NCBI GenBank assembly: GCA_007695055.1 | Contig: REEM01000110.1 | Location: 1 to 60,458, forward strand | Origin: Spirochaetaceae bacterium | GTDB lineage: Bacteria > Spirochaetota > Spirochaetia > DSM-27196 > SLAA01 | Direction: 5' to 3' | DNA length: 60,458 nucleotides | Part shown: in pieces, positions 48,068-57,352 of the stretch | Layout of the letters: every line of letters starts with the position of its first letter | How positions within the stretch are numbered: the first letter of the stretch is position 1 | Notes under the pieces: model-generated | Databases searched by the model: none | Told to the model about the DNA's origin: nothing | Seen by the model: the letters and a program-made list of their open reading frames with translations, nothing else | Made by a program: the position numbers and the translations under genes

Positions 48068-48273
48068 TCCGACGGACTGAAGCTGTCTAGGTTATCTCCG
48101 TTAATTAGCACGCCGTCCCGCGATGGAAGCTCATGTACCTTGAGCCGCCGGGTGTGAGGCCGTAGCGCAACCGTTCCGTGGCGCCGCTCTACCAGCACCG
48201 GCTCGCCGGACTCAATGCACCGGTCAAGAGTGCTAAAGAGATTGCGGCGCAGTTCGCTTGCCTTAATCTGCAT
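48055..48273 (-). CDS. Phd-type antitoxin
   Basis: MQIKASELRRNLFSTLDRCIESGEPVLVERRHGTVALRP; overlaps toxin start. Confidence 0.82.
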   Translation of the reverse strand: MQIKASELRRNLFSTLDRCIESGEPVLVERRHGTVALRPHTRRLKVHELPSRDGVLINGDNLDSFSPSEWKP

Positions 48274-48295
48274 TCTCCCACCTCCGTCAGAATAG

Positions 48296-48323
48296 TGTAC
48301 AATGATTCAAAGAACATGTACAA
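48296..48323. promoter_or_regulatory. TGTACAA direct repeat (21-bp spacing) in the antitoxin promoter
   Basis: TGTACAA at 48296-48302 and 48317-48323; on the minus strand TTGTAC-N18-TACACT overlaps both. Confidence 0.5.
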
Positions 48324-48636
48324 CATTTTCGAATCATGAGTTAGTCAGAAAGCCTTTCAAAAAAGGCAATAGTCAAGCAGTGTATCCTTGACAGACAAGA
48401 AGCTCAGTCACATAAGGCGTTTGTTCACCGGGAAATGAAAATAGAACACACCTGCTGCAGCTGCATCAGCAGATGGGTGTTCAGAAGCAGTGGGTAATCT
48501 GGATGGACTTCACCAAACACTTCCCTGTCTGCAAGTGGCACAACGACTTCAAGAGTCAGGGACGGAGCACCCCGGCGCAGGGATCACACGGTGATACGGC
48601 TTGTATCGTGCAAACAGATAGGCTAATAATCATGTC

Positions 48637-49374
48637 ATGTACAGCCCGGCACACGACGGTATTGAAAAGTTAGCTCAAACGGTTCGATACACCGAAGCAC
48701 AGCCGCCGATTGAGCTGTGCGAACTTGTCTATTGTTACTGGGAACTCAAGACCGACGGCGAGTTAGATCAGGACTTCAGGCTTCATGCCACACCGGATGC
48801 GTGTGTAGACATCATGTTCAACAGGAGAGACACCGGCATTGCGGGTGTGACCGGGCTTCAAACCACCCACGCTGTGCTGAACCTCGGAAGGAGCTTTCAC
48901 TACGTAGGGATACAGTTTCTGCCCGGGGTGTGGCATGGAAACCGTAACGACATTGTTGATCGTTACATAGGCAGCGCTTACACCGGATGCCTACCGCTCG
49001 TTCAGACGAACAACCGAATGGCGGAACTCGATTTCGTCGGACAACAGGTTGTCATGACGGAGCTGGTACAAGAGCTCGTATCGGACAACATTGTCAAGGA
49101 GAACCAGATTACCGGGAAGATCCTGAAGGCCCTCGATGTGATCCACAGTGTGAGTGATATGGCGGGAATCGTAGGACTCTCGCCTCGGCAACTGCAACGC
49201 ACACTCAAGCGCTCCACAGGCTTTACTCCGCACGATTTCCTCAAAGTCCTGCGTCTGCAGGGTTCATTTCAACAGCCTGATCTGGACGTGTTCTCCGATC
49301 AAGCGCACTTTATCCGCTCGTTTCGCCACGCGACCGGCTACCCGCCCGGACGGTACGCACGAAAGTTTCGGTGA
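48637..49374 (+). CDS. AraC-family regulator with DUF6597-like N-terminus
   Basis: LHATPDACVDIMFN...LSPRQLQRTLKRSTGFTPHDFLKVLRLQ...FSDQAHFIRSFRHATGYPPGRY. Confidence 0.87.
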   Translation: MYSPAHDGIEKLAQTVRYTEAQPPIELCELVYCYWELKTDGELDQDFRLHATPDACVDIMFNRRDTGIAGVTGLQTTHAVLNLGRSFHYVGIQFLPGVWHGNRNDIVDRYIGSAYTGCLPLVQTNNRMAELDFVGQQVVMTELVQELVSDNIVKENQITGKILKALDVIHSVSDMAGIVGLSPRQLQRTLKRSTGFTPHDFLKVLRLQGSFQQPDLDVFSDQAHFIRSFRHATGYPPGRYARKFR

Positions 49375-49471
49375 TGTCCGATTTGTTCAATACCATCCTC
49401 AACTGACTCGTTATCCTTGGCATCGTGCGAGCAACGGTATCGTACGAGTACCAAATCGAAGGAGGAAGGGT

Positions 49472-49879
49472 ATGTCAGGAAAAGCAGATAAGGTGTCATG
49501 GTTCGAGATTCCCGCTGATGATGTGAGGCGGGCAGGAAAGTTCTACGGGACAGTATTCGGTTGGGCGACACCGCCGATGGGCCCGGACGCGACATTTGCC
49601 CTCACAGTACAAGCCGATGATAACGGCAACCCGACAGAGGTCGGTGGAATCAACGGCGGCTTTCACAAGCGCCAAGGCTCATCGGACGCAGGGCCGGTCA
49701 TCAACATTTACGTGAATGACATTAACGCCAAACTAAAGGCTGTCGAGGCAGCGGGCGGATGTGTGATTCAGCCGCGAACAGAGGTCGTTGAATTTGGTCT
49801 GTCGATGGCGTTATTCAGCGACACCGAAGGAAACGTCCTCGGTGTGTATCGCTACAGTGCGCCCTCCGGGGAAGCATAA
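49472..49879 (+). CDS. VOC (glyoxalase/bleomycin-resistance-like) family protein
   Basis: VSWFEIPADDVRRAGKFYGTVFGW; C-terminal DTEGNVLGVYR. Confidence 0.9.
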   Translation: MSGKADKVSWFEIPADDVRRAGKFYGTVFGWATPPMGPDATFALTVQADDNGNPTEVGGINGGFHKRQGSSDAGPVINIYVNDINAKLKAVEAAGGCVIQPRTEVVEFGLSMALFSDTEGNVLGVYRYSAPSGEA

Positions 49880-49953
49880 ACAGGTCGGAGCGTAGCGCTT
49901 CGACTGCGTGCAACCTGCGTGCAAAACAGGGTTGACCAAATTATCACCGGGTG

Positions 49954-49970
49954 GTTACATTCAATGTAAC
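49954..49970. promoter_or_regulatory. GTTACATT-C-AATGTAAC palindrome over the promoter of the nitroreductase lipoprotein gene
   Basis: Perfect 8+1+8 inverted repeat over the -10 of TTGACC-N17-TTACAT. Confidence 0.6.
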
Positions 49971-49993
49971 TTAACGGTAACAAGAGGTTTTCT

Positions 49994-51148
49994 ATGATTG
50001 TTCGTTCTTTTCTCCGCAGCAGTTCTTGGTGGATTGCTCTAGTACTGATTATGGTGTACGCAGGCTGCACCGATGACCCTACTGATATTCTGGCCGTGCG
50101 GAACGAGAATCTACGAGTAGAACTCGTCGAGTGGGCGCGGCTTGCGCAAAGCGCGCACAACTATCAGCCATGGCGTGTTGTGTTAGACCCTGATCGAAGC
50201 GACCGCATGTGGCTCTACATAGAAACAGAGCGCTTGCTGCCCGAAACCGATCCTCCTGCACGCCAAATTACAATTTCGGCGGGAACATTTCTTGCCGTAC
50301 TGGAAGCGCGCGCAGCGCAGCTGGGACTTGCAGCGCAAATTGAGCTGCTTCCTCACGGTGAATATGATCTCGAGACAATAGGAAGTCTTCCGGTAGCCGC
50401 TGTTGTGCTGAATGAGTTCTCAGGGGCAAGGTCCTCACTATTTGTTGCAGCAGATGTGGACGCCCTTAGCCAAGCCACGGTCAAGTACCGATATCGTCCG
50501 GCGGAACTTGATGCTTCGTTTCGGCGAAGGCTCACAGCCTGGTCTGATTGGGACTCGGGGATACAGGTGAGTGTTATGACTGATCCTGCAGACGTGCAGT
50601 GGTTGAACGAGATTTCCCGGCAGGCATACGTCATTGAAATGCGGAACCCCGCAACCCGTGCCGAAACCTATGAGAGTACGCGTATGACTCGCCGTGCTCG
50701 CCGACAACAGCCCTATGGACTCGCATACACGGCAAACTTTCGGCCAATGATCTTGCGGGTTGTTGAAACAAGCCAGATTCTGTTTCCTCAGTCTCACGAG
50801 AAGTGGGCCGAGACCGGGATAGATCAGTTCACGGCAGCGCTTGACGATATCAATACCTACATAGTGATAACGAGCGAGACGAATGATCGCACGGCACAGG
50901 TTCAGACCGGGCGAATGTTGCAGGCGCTTTGGATGGAGATTCAGGCAGCTGGTCATGTGGTACTTGCGAACTCTCAAGCGCTGCAGGAGTATCCGAAGAT
51001 GCGCGAGCTCTACACCAAAGTTCACGAACGCCTTGCCCCCGACGGCGAAACGGTGCAGATGATTCTTGCTGTTGCGCGACCGGCTACGGGTCGGCATCTG
51101 CACAGTCCACGCTTCCGTGCCGAGGCGCTTATAAGCTCACCAGATTAG
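49994..51148 (+). CDS. Acg-like nitroreductase-family protein with lipoprotein-type signal
   Basis: VYAGC lipobox-like; LVEWARLAQSAHNYQPWRV; GHVVLANSQALQEYPKM. Confidence 0.7.
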   Translation: MIVRSFLRSSSWWIALVLIMVYAGCTDDPTDILAVRNENLRVELVEWARLAQSAHNYQPWRVVLDPDRSDRMWLYIETERLLPETDPPARQITISAGTFLAVLEARAAQLGLAAQIELLPHGEYDLETIGSLPVAAVVLNEFSGARSSLFVAADVDALSQATVKYRYRPAELDASFRRRLTAWSDWDSGIQVSVMTDPADVQWLNEISRQAYVIEMRNPATRAETYESTRMTRRARRQQPYGLAYTANFRPMILRVVETSQILFPQSHEKWAETGIDQFTAALDDINTYIVITSETNDRTAQVQTGRMLQALWMEIQAAGHVVLANSQALQEYPKMRELYTKVHERLAPDGETVQMILAVARPATGRHLHSPRFRAEALISSPD

Positions 51149-51187
51149 TCGCTGTACACCAGCCGTGCCATCAGATAGACTTGAGGC

Positions 51188-51865
51188 ATGACTCCGCGCA
51201 ACGAGCATGGGCCGGATTCCGGCCCACCCGCGCGCCGCGACCGGCAAATGACCGAACGGCGCCTCATTGAGGCTACCATACAACTAATCCGTGAGCGCGG
51301 CTTCGACGCCGTGGGTATCAATGCGATAGCTGATACTGCGGGCGTCAGCAAGGTGCTGATTTATCGTTACTTCGGCGATTTCTCCGGCCTGTTAAGAGCG
51401 GTAGCCGATGAGATCGGAGTTCTTGGTTCCAACCTTGCAGCCGGATCCATTGCATCTGCGAGTGCTGACTCCACGCCTGGACAGGTTATCGCAGAAACGA
51501 CACATATTCTGCGCTCTATGGTAAAAGACAACGAACTTATTCGGAATGTTCTAATATGGGAGCTTTCGCAGGATAACGAGCTGACCAAAACACTCGCAGA
51601 GAGCCGCGAACACATTGGTCTTGAACAGACACGACAGTTCACTCGCCTCTTGGAAGAGCACCGGCCGGGAGAAAGCTTGGATACCGAGGCACTTTTTGCG
51701 CTGCTGACTGCGGGTGTGTTCTATCTTTCGCTGCGTGCGGAACACTGTCCGGTCTTTAACGGTGTAGATCTGCAAAGTGATGAAGGCTGGAACCGGATTG
51801 CCGGAGTCGTGAAGGATTTGCTTGATCGGGTGCCGGAGCCGGAGCCAAACGAAGACAAGCCCTGA
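51188..51865 (+). CDS. TetR-family regulator
   Basis: RRLIEATIQLIRERGFDAVGINAIADTAGVSKVLIYRYFGDFSGLLRAV. Confidence 0.9.
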   Translation: MTPRNEHGPDSGPPARRDRQMTERRLIEATIQLIRERGFDAVGINAIADTAGVSKVLIYRYFGDFSGLLRAVADEIGVLGSNLAAGSIASASADSTPGQVIAETTHILRSMVKDNELIRNVLIWELSQDNELTKTLAESREHIGLEQTRQFTRLLEEHRPGESLDTEALFALLTAGVFYLSLRAEHCPVFNGVDLQSDEGWNRIAGVVKDLLDRVPEPEPNEDKP

Positions 51866-51868
51866 GCA

Positions 51869-53299
51869 TCAGCTATCTACGAGGTGTCGTTCTCCGTCGG
51901 CAACAAGCGTTGCAAGTCTGCGGAGAGCCTGCTCCTTGTCATGGTTAAGTATTCCCGGCGCTACGCGAATCCAGCCGTCGTAATCATCTTGGCACCGTGC
52001 AAACATCGCTCCCGGAGCAATAGCAATCCCCTCTTTCCGGGCTGCACGGAAGATATCGCGTCCGGATACTCCTTCAGGCATCCGTATCCAGAGGGCAAAA
52101 CCACCTGAAGGTGCCGTCACTTGAGATCCGGCGGGAAAGGTATCTTGCACCAGCTCGGCGGCCGCTGTCAGACTCTCGTAGACCAGCTTGCGATTGTGGT
52201 CCTGCACTCGGCGAACCTTTCCGGAAGCGAGCATGTGCTCAAGGATTGCAAGCTGCAACGCCGAGACGGTGCATGATGTGGCTTGCCAGCGGTCGCGAAC
52301 ATGTGTCGCATGTGTTCCGGCGGCGACCCATGCTGCCTTGATTGACGGTACAAGCGTCTCTGCATAGGATGAGCACAGAAACACCGAACCTGAGGGGGCC
52401 AACGAGTAGAGGCTTGGGGAAGCTGAAGTTGTGTAGCGCATGTCCCGCAGCATCCCATACTCAATCACCTTCAGCTGAGTCTCATCAACGAGGTGTGCTA
52501 TTTCCGCGAGCACGGACTCCGGAAGGCATGAACCTGTTGGATTGTGTACCGCAGTATCCAAGAGAGCAATTCCTACCTGATTTCGCCGCACTGCCTCGGC
52601 CAGACGCGCGACCGAGAAAGAACCGTCCGGCATTGTGGGCAGCTCAAAAGCCGGCATACCTAAGGCCCGAAGAATCGTCAAATGTCCGTAATACGTTGGA
52701 GCCTGAACCGCAACCGGGAGACGTTGCGGATTGAGCGTTACCAGGAGCTGAAACACGGTTTGCTCTATCGAGCTTGCCAGAACGAGTTGATCAGGATTGA
52801 TAGCAATCCCGTGAAGCATTTCGCGCTGACTGACAAGCGAACGCAACTCTGCGGTGCGTTCAAATGTGGCGAATCCATCGAGGAGTGGAGACTGGGTTGA
52901 TGCGGCCGCTTGCATTGCCGACTTGATCAGGTCCGCCGGTACCAGTTCTTGGGGGAGAACCGCATGATCCATCTTTGCAGTTGTGGGGGCTGCTGCTGGC
53001 CGGCAGGTATATTCCTCAATCACTGCGTCAACAAGATCGTCAACGTACTCCGATCCTTCAAAGACTTCCGGCCGTGAAACCACATAGGTTCCGGCTCGCG
53101 GCCTGCTTTCTATGAGGCCGCGATCCTGCAGTAGGTTCAGGGCCGACTTCATAGTATTTATGCTCGCGGCGAACGACTCAGCGAGCTGGCGAATTGAGGC
53201 AATGCGTTCACCCGGCTCATACACGCCGTCGGCGATAGACTGCTCGATGCGATCCGCGATCACGCGATATCGATGTTCTCGTACTTTTGCCTGAAACAT
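51869..53299 (-). CDS. MocR-type regulator (GntR HTH + aminotransferase class I/II)
   Basis: IADRIEQSIADGVYEPGERIASIRQLAESFAASINTMKSALNLLQDRGLIES + fold type I aminotransferase domain. Confidence 0.9.
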   Translation of the reverse strand: MFQAKVREHRYRVIADRIEQSIADGVYEPGERIASIRQLAESFAASINTMKSALNLLQDRGLIESRPRAGTYVVSRPEVFEGSEYVDDLVDAVIEEYTCRPAAAPTTAKMDHAVLPQELVPADLIKSAMQAAASTQSPLLDGFATFERTAELRSLVSQREMLHGIAINPDQLVLASSIEQTVFQLLVTLNPQRLPVAVQAPTYYGHLTILRALGMPAFELPTMPDGSFSVARLAEAVRRNQVGIALLDTAVHNPTGSCLPESVLAEIAHLVDETQLKVIEYGMLRDMRYTTSASPSLYSLAPSGSVFLCSSYAETLVPSIKAAWVAAGTHATHVRDRWQATSCTVSALQLAILEHMLASGKVRRVQDHNRKLVYESLTAAAELVQDTFPAGSQVTAPSGGFALWIRMPEGVSGRDIFRAARKEGIAIAPGAMFARCQDDYDGWIRVAPGILNHDKEQALRRLATLVADGERHLVDS

Positions 53300-53322
53300 A
53301 TGGTATCATAGCGCATCCTAAG

Positions 53323-53341
53323 GATACAGTTCAGGACACAG
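53323..53341. promoter_or_regulatory. GAYACAG direct repeats upstream of MocR gene 1
   Basis: GATACAGTT (53323) and GACACAGTT (53335). Confidence 0.5.
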
Positions 53342-53377
53342 TTGCTGCGGACTGGATAGATACACAGCGCGGACCGG

Positions 53378-53623
53378 CTACGCGGTACAGCCTTGTACAT
53401 CCGGCGAGGTCACACGAATAGTAGCCGGGCCGCTCCCGGGGTTCACTGCAACGGCCACGTTTCGCACGTCGGTGGAGCAGTACGAAGCACCCATAGGAAG
53501 GATAATGTCTCGTCCGTTGTCGGTTACCCATACGGTTCCTGCAACAGCAAAAACGCTGCTGCCGCCGACAATGGAGAGAGTTTCACGCGGACCAAGAATA
53601 ACGGTTTGTATGTGAGTTTTCAT
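53378..53623 (-). CDS. DUF2917-like small protein
   Basis: LGPRETLSIVGGSSVFAVAGTVWVTDNGRDIILPMG resembles DUF2917. Confidence 0.55.
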   Translation of the reverse strand: MKTHIQTVILGPRETLSIVGGSSVFAVAGTVWVTDNGRDIILPMGASYCSTDVRNVAVAVNPGSGPATIRVTSPDVQGCTA

Positions 53624-53707
53624 GTGACAACACTACGCGTAACCAAGTTAAAGAACGAGACACAATACGGGGTGCTTCAAAGGGTACAGCACGGACGTGT
53701 GCGGGGC

Positions 53708-55183
53708 TCAGGGGCCGGTGCGATCGGCCGTACGGCAGGCAGCCGAGCCGATGGCTTTGATTGCAGCCTCTACGGTGGAATCCCACTTGGTAGCATTAAC
53801 CCGCATACAGTTCCGATAGTTGCCACTGAGGGTAAACATCGGCCCCGGCGCAAAACAGATCTGCTCACGCCGGACCTGCTCATACACTTCCGTGACGTTG
53901 ATCTGCGGCGGCAAGACGATCCAGATCACCATTCCGCCCGCAGGATTGGTCATCTGTGTTCCTTGCGGAAAGCTCTCAAGAACAGCCCTCCGCACCTGTG
54001 AGACCGACTCGCGGTAATGGCGCCGTGCCGACCGGAGCCACCGCTCATGGCCTCCATTCGCCAGAAACGCGGCAATCCCGAGTGACGTTGGAATAACGAC
54101 CGCGGCTGAGGTGACCAGCTTCGAGTGGGTAACCGGACCGATCAGGGTAGGGCCGGTGGCTATCCAGCCCACGCGGTATCCGGGAGCAATCGACTTGCTG
54201 AAGGACGCGCATAAGAGCGTGCGGTTTGGGTCGGTGAACGAGGCCAGTGATGGAGGCCGTTCTACATTCCAGGCCATCTCTCCGTACATATCGTCTTCCA
54301 CCAGAATCACCTCATGGCGCTCCAGTACCGCTGCGATCCGCCTCTTGCGCTCAATTGGAATTAACGACCCAATGGGATTCGAGAAGTTTGCGATAAGCAC
54401 AGCGGCAGCTACTTTTGGTCCAACACCTCGCTGGCGACGTCGCTCTGCATCTGTAAGGATCTGGTCGAGGTCTTCAGGGTCTACGCCTGTTGAAGGGCGA
54501 CTTGGTATCTCGATGGCTTGGAGCCGTAGCTTTTCCAGGAGCTGGTAGAAAAGGAAGAAGCCGGGTGACTCAATCACCACCGAATCACCGGGAGAACATA
54601 CCGTCATGAGGGAGAGAAATACCGCCTCGAGACATCCGGCCGTGATGAGTATCTGATCCGGTGACACCGATACGCTGCCACGAAACAAACGTCTGGCAAT
54701 CTCCAGTCGAAGCACCTCTGGGCCCGGGGGTAGCTCATAGCTCACTGCACGTTCCGGTTGGCGCCGCAGTTCTTTTGCCGTCAAGTCCGCCAAACGGCGT
54801 GCGGGAAGCAAGGCCGCAGGTGGCTCAGCCGTGGCCAGGTTGACCCAGCCCGGACGCATACAGTCCTGCATGACGCGCTGCGTGAGACTTCCTGCGGACG
54901 CGTCCCGTGGTATGGACTCAGCCGGGTCAGGGAAGTCCATTGAGCAGTCGTCACACAATGGCGGCAGCCGGAGCACGAAGTGCCCGGAGTGACTTCGGGG
55001 GTTAACGATTCCCCGGTCTTCCAAGAGCCGGTAAGCCTCCCGGGCGGTATTTATGCTCACCTGAAACTCCCGATGAATATCCCTAATCGATGGAAGACGT
55101 TCACCCGGTTCGTATACGCCGGTTGCAATGGTTTCTTCCAGTCGTTGTGCTACCTCTTGATACAACGGAATAGCTTTTGACAT
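53708..55183 (-). CDS. MocR-type regulator (GntR HTH + aminotransferase), second paralogue
   Basis: VAQRLEETIATGVYEPGERLPSIRDIHREFQVSINTAREAYRLLEDRGIVNPRSHSGHFV + aminotransferase domain. Confidence 0.9.
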   Translation of the reverse strand: MSKAIPLYQEVAQRLEETIATGVYEPGERLPSIRDIHREFQVSINTAREAYRLLEDRGIVNPRSHSGHFVLRLPPLCDDCSMDFPDPAESIPRDASAGSLTQRVMQDCMRPGWVNLATAEPPAALLPARRLADLTAKELRRQPERAVSYELPPGPEVLRLEIARRLFRGSVSVSPDQILITAGCLEAVFLSLMTVCSPGDSVVIESPGFFLFYQLLEKLRLQAIEIPSRPSTGVDPEDLDQILTDAERRRQRGVGPKVAAAVLIANFSNPIGSLIPIERKRRIAAVLERHEVILVEDDMYGEMAWNVERPPSLASFTDPNRTLLCASFSKSIAPGYRVGWIATGPTLIGPVTHSKLVTSAAVVIPTSLGIAAFLANGGHERWLRSARRHYRESVSQVRRAVLESFPQGTQMTNPAGGMVIWIVLPPQINVTEVYEQVRREQICFAPGPMFTLSGNYRNCMRVNATKWDSTVEAAIKAIGSAACRTADRTGP

Positions 55184-55194
55184 CTCTGCCTTCC

Positions 55195-56337
55195 TTACAT
55201 ACCCTGAACCGCCGCTGCAATGCGCCCCACTGCATCCGGAATGAGACGCTCCGACACATTCGTGAAGTTAAGTCGTATGGTCGATCTGTCAGGCTCTTGG
55301 AGGTAAAAGTGTTGTCCCGGCACAAAAGCCACGCCGCGCTTGATTGCGTAACCGAACAGCTCTTCCGTCGGCACCGGGAGCGATGCCCAGAGGAACATTC
55401 CACCGCCAGCGACCCAGGGGATTCGAGCCCCGGGCACGAGTGTTTCGATAGCCTGCACCAGCGCATCACGTTGAGCTTGGTATGTGCGGCATATACGTGA
55501 TAGGTGCGCATCAAGGTTGAACTCTCCGCCGGTGAGTAGCTCCCGGAGAATTGACTGGATTAAGGTCGATGTATGCAGATCTGTTGCTTGCTTGATTGGC
55601 TCCAAGTGTTCCAACAGCGAACAATGGGCACGAATAAAACCCAGCCGCAAGGACGGTGCCACCGACTTTGAAAAGCTCCCAAGATAGATGACCCGGTCGG
55701 GCACTCTTTGGGCGACCAAGGGTGAGTCGGTTTCACCGAAGCTAATCTCACCGTAGGGATCATCTTCAATCATCCAGCAGTCTGTCTTCATGAGAAGTTC
55801 CGCCATGGCGTTCGCAGTGGCTGCGGGGTAGCTGCGGCCGGTAGGGTTCTGAAATCGGCTCATGCCGTAGTACACCGCAGCACCTGTGTCAAATGCTTGT
55901 TCGAGCGTCTCCAGATCAGGCCCGGCGTCATTCAACGGAACCGGAATCAGCGGCACGCGGGAAGCTTGGAACGCCAGACGAGCGCCAAGATAGCCTGGGT
56001 CTTCAAAGGCAATCGGCCGGTCGGAAAACAGTTTTGCACACAGATCAAGTCCTTGCTGGGAGCCGGAGGTGATCATGACCTCATCCGGGGTGGTTGGGAT
56101 ACCATGATGTGAGCACAAACGATCGGCAATCCAGCTGCGCAGATCGGCGTCTCCGGAGCTTGCTCCGTATTGTAGTACTGAGGCACCGTCTTGCATAAGC
56201 ACGCGGTCTGCCGCAGCTCGGATTTCATCCACGGGAAATAGATCAGCCAGCGGAAGTCCACCTGCCAGACTCAGAACCTCGGGTGATGATGCGACCCTGA
56301 GAATCTCACGAATAAAAGACCGTTCTACACCATACAT
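55195..56337 (-). CDS. PLP-dependent aminotransferase (2-aminoadipate aminotransferase/LysN-like)
   Basis: VLSLAGGLPLADLFPVDEIRAAADRVL, YLGSFSKSVAPSLRLGFI; no HTH. Confidence 0.9.
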   Translation of the reverse strand: MYGVERSFIREILRVASSPEVLSLAGGLPLADLFPVDEIRAAADRVLMQDGASVLQYGASSGDADLRSWIADRLCSHHGIPTTPDEVMITSGSQQGLDLCAKLFSDRPIAFEDPGYLGARLAFQASRVPLIPVPLNDAGPDLETLEQAFDTGAAVYYGMSRFQNPTGRSYPAATANAMAELLMKTDCWMIEDDPYGEISFGETDSPLVAQRVPDRVIYLGSFSKSVAPSLRLGFIRAHCSLLEHLEPIKQATDLHTSTLIQSILRELLTGGEFNLDAHLSRICRTYQAQRDALVQAIETLVPGARIPWVAGGGMFLWASLPVPTEELFGYAIKRGVAFVPGQHFYLQEPDRSTIRLNFTNVSERLIPDAVGRIAAAVQGM

Positions 56338-56388
56338 CTGAAATGCTCCCTTCTGTTCCTATCATACATAGGAAATGTAGCAGTAGAG

Positions 56389-56485
56389 GACACAGATGAT
56401 AAGACACAGTTTGCCTGCAAGTATTGGGCACACTTTCCAATGCCTCGCGCGCGGGTGTGACTATCCGCGAAATACTAACTGTGTC
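56389..56485. promoter_or_regulatory. Three further GACACAG motifs between divergent aminotransferase and DMT transporter genes
   Basis: GACACAG at 56389 and 56403, inverted AACTGTGTC at 56477-56485. Confidence 0.45.
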
Positions 56486-56521
56486 TGGTCTTCATTAACT
56501 GCGTGACGTACCGTAGCGCGC

Positions 56522-57337
56522 ATGAAGAGCAAAAACGGCGTTACACGGAAGCCGCTGGTATGGATCGTTTACGCGGCTCTCTGTCTCATTTTTGGTACTA
56601 CATTCCTGGCGATCAAGATTGGATCCAATGCTGGGATACCTCCTTTTATTGGTGCGGGTGTGCGTTTTGTGGTGGCCGGTGTGGTATTGGTTGTCCTCCG
56701 CGGTAAACTTCGAGGACCCCAGCGGCCATCCCTGAGCTTTGTGGGCAAGGCAAGTTTGCTCGGGCTCGGTATGGTTGGCTTAGCATTTGCGTGTACCTAT
56801 TGGTCGATACAGCACCTTCAGTCCGGGTATGCCGCTCAGATACAGTCGAGTGCGCCCATCATTGTAGCTCTCCTCGCGGCGGTGGGGGCCCTTGTGGCGC
56901 TGGGTGCGGAGCTCTTTTTTGGCTTAGGTACCATTTGGCATCGCTTCGCGTTTGACAAGGGTGTAGATAGTCTCCAGGTAAACGGATTCAGCATGCTTTC
57001 TGGGGGACTCTTCTTATGCGTGATTGCCGTGGCCACGGCTCAGACGGGGTTGCCGCTAAGCTTTGCTGCACTAAGCTCATTGCTCTACTTGGTAGTCGTT
57101 GGCTCCATTGGCGGCCACTCGATGTATTTGTGGCTGGTCGGCCAAACCGGTCCGGTCTTTGCGTCAACTTGGTTGTATATTTCGCCCGTGATCGCTACCT
57201 TCGTAGGCTCCGTCGTGCTTTCAGAGGCGGTCGGCGCCTCAACCATAGCAGGAGCCGCACTTGTACTCATGGGGGTTTACTGGATTAACCGGGCTGAGCA
57301 CGGCGGGCGGCTTTTCGCTGAAAAACGGAACTACTAA
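56522..57337 (+). CDS. EamA/DMT-family transporter, possibly internally deleted
   Basis: IFGTTFLAIKIGSNAGIPPFIGAGVRFVVAGVVL, GSIGGHSMYLWLVGQTGPVFASTWLYISPVIATFVGSVVLSEAV; 271 aa. Confidence 0.8.
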   Translation: MKSKNGVTRKPLVWIVYAALCLIFGTTFLAIKIGSNAGIPPFIGAGVRFVVAGVVLVVLRGKLRGPQRPSLSFVGKASLLGLGMVGLAFACTYWSIQHLQSGYAAQIQSSAPIIVALLAAVGALVALGAELFFGLGTIWHRFAFDKGVDSLQVNGFSMLSGGLFLCVIAVATAQTGLPLSFAALSSLLYLVVVGSIGGHSMYLWLVGQTGPVFASTWLYISPVIATFVGSVVLSEAVGASTIAGAALVLMGVYWINRAEHGGRLFAEKRNY

Positions 57338-57352
57338 AGGGGAGCAACATCT

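Noticed and set aside
48442-48483. GAACAC/CTGCTG...CAGCAG/GTGTTC interrupted inverted repeat and ORF 48473..48673
   Set aside because: Interrupted stem without T tract; the ORF has no recognisable domain and lies over the AraC promoter region
53393-54001. 202-aa plus-strand ORF
   Set aside because: Antisense to the DUF2917-like and MocR genes; low plausibility of composition
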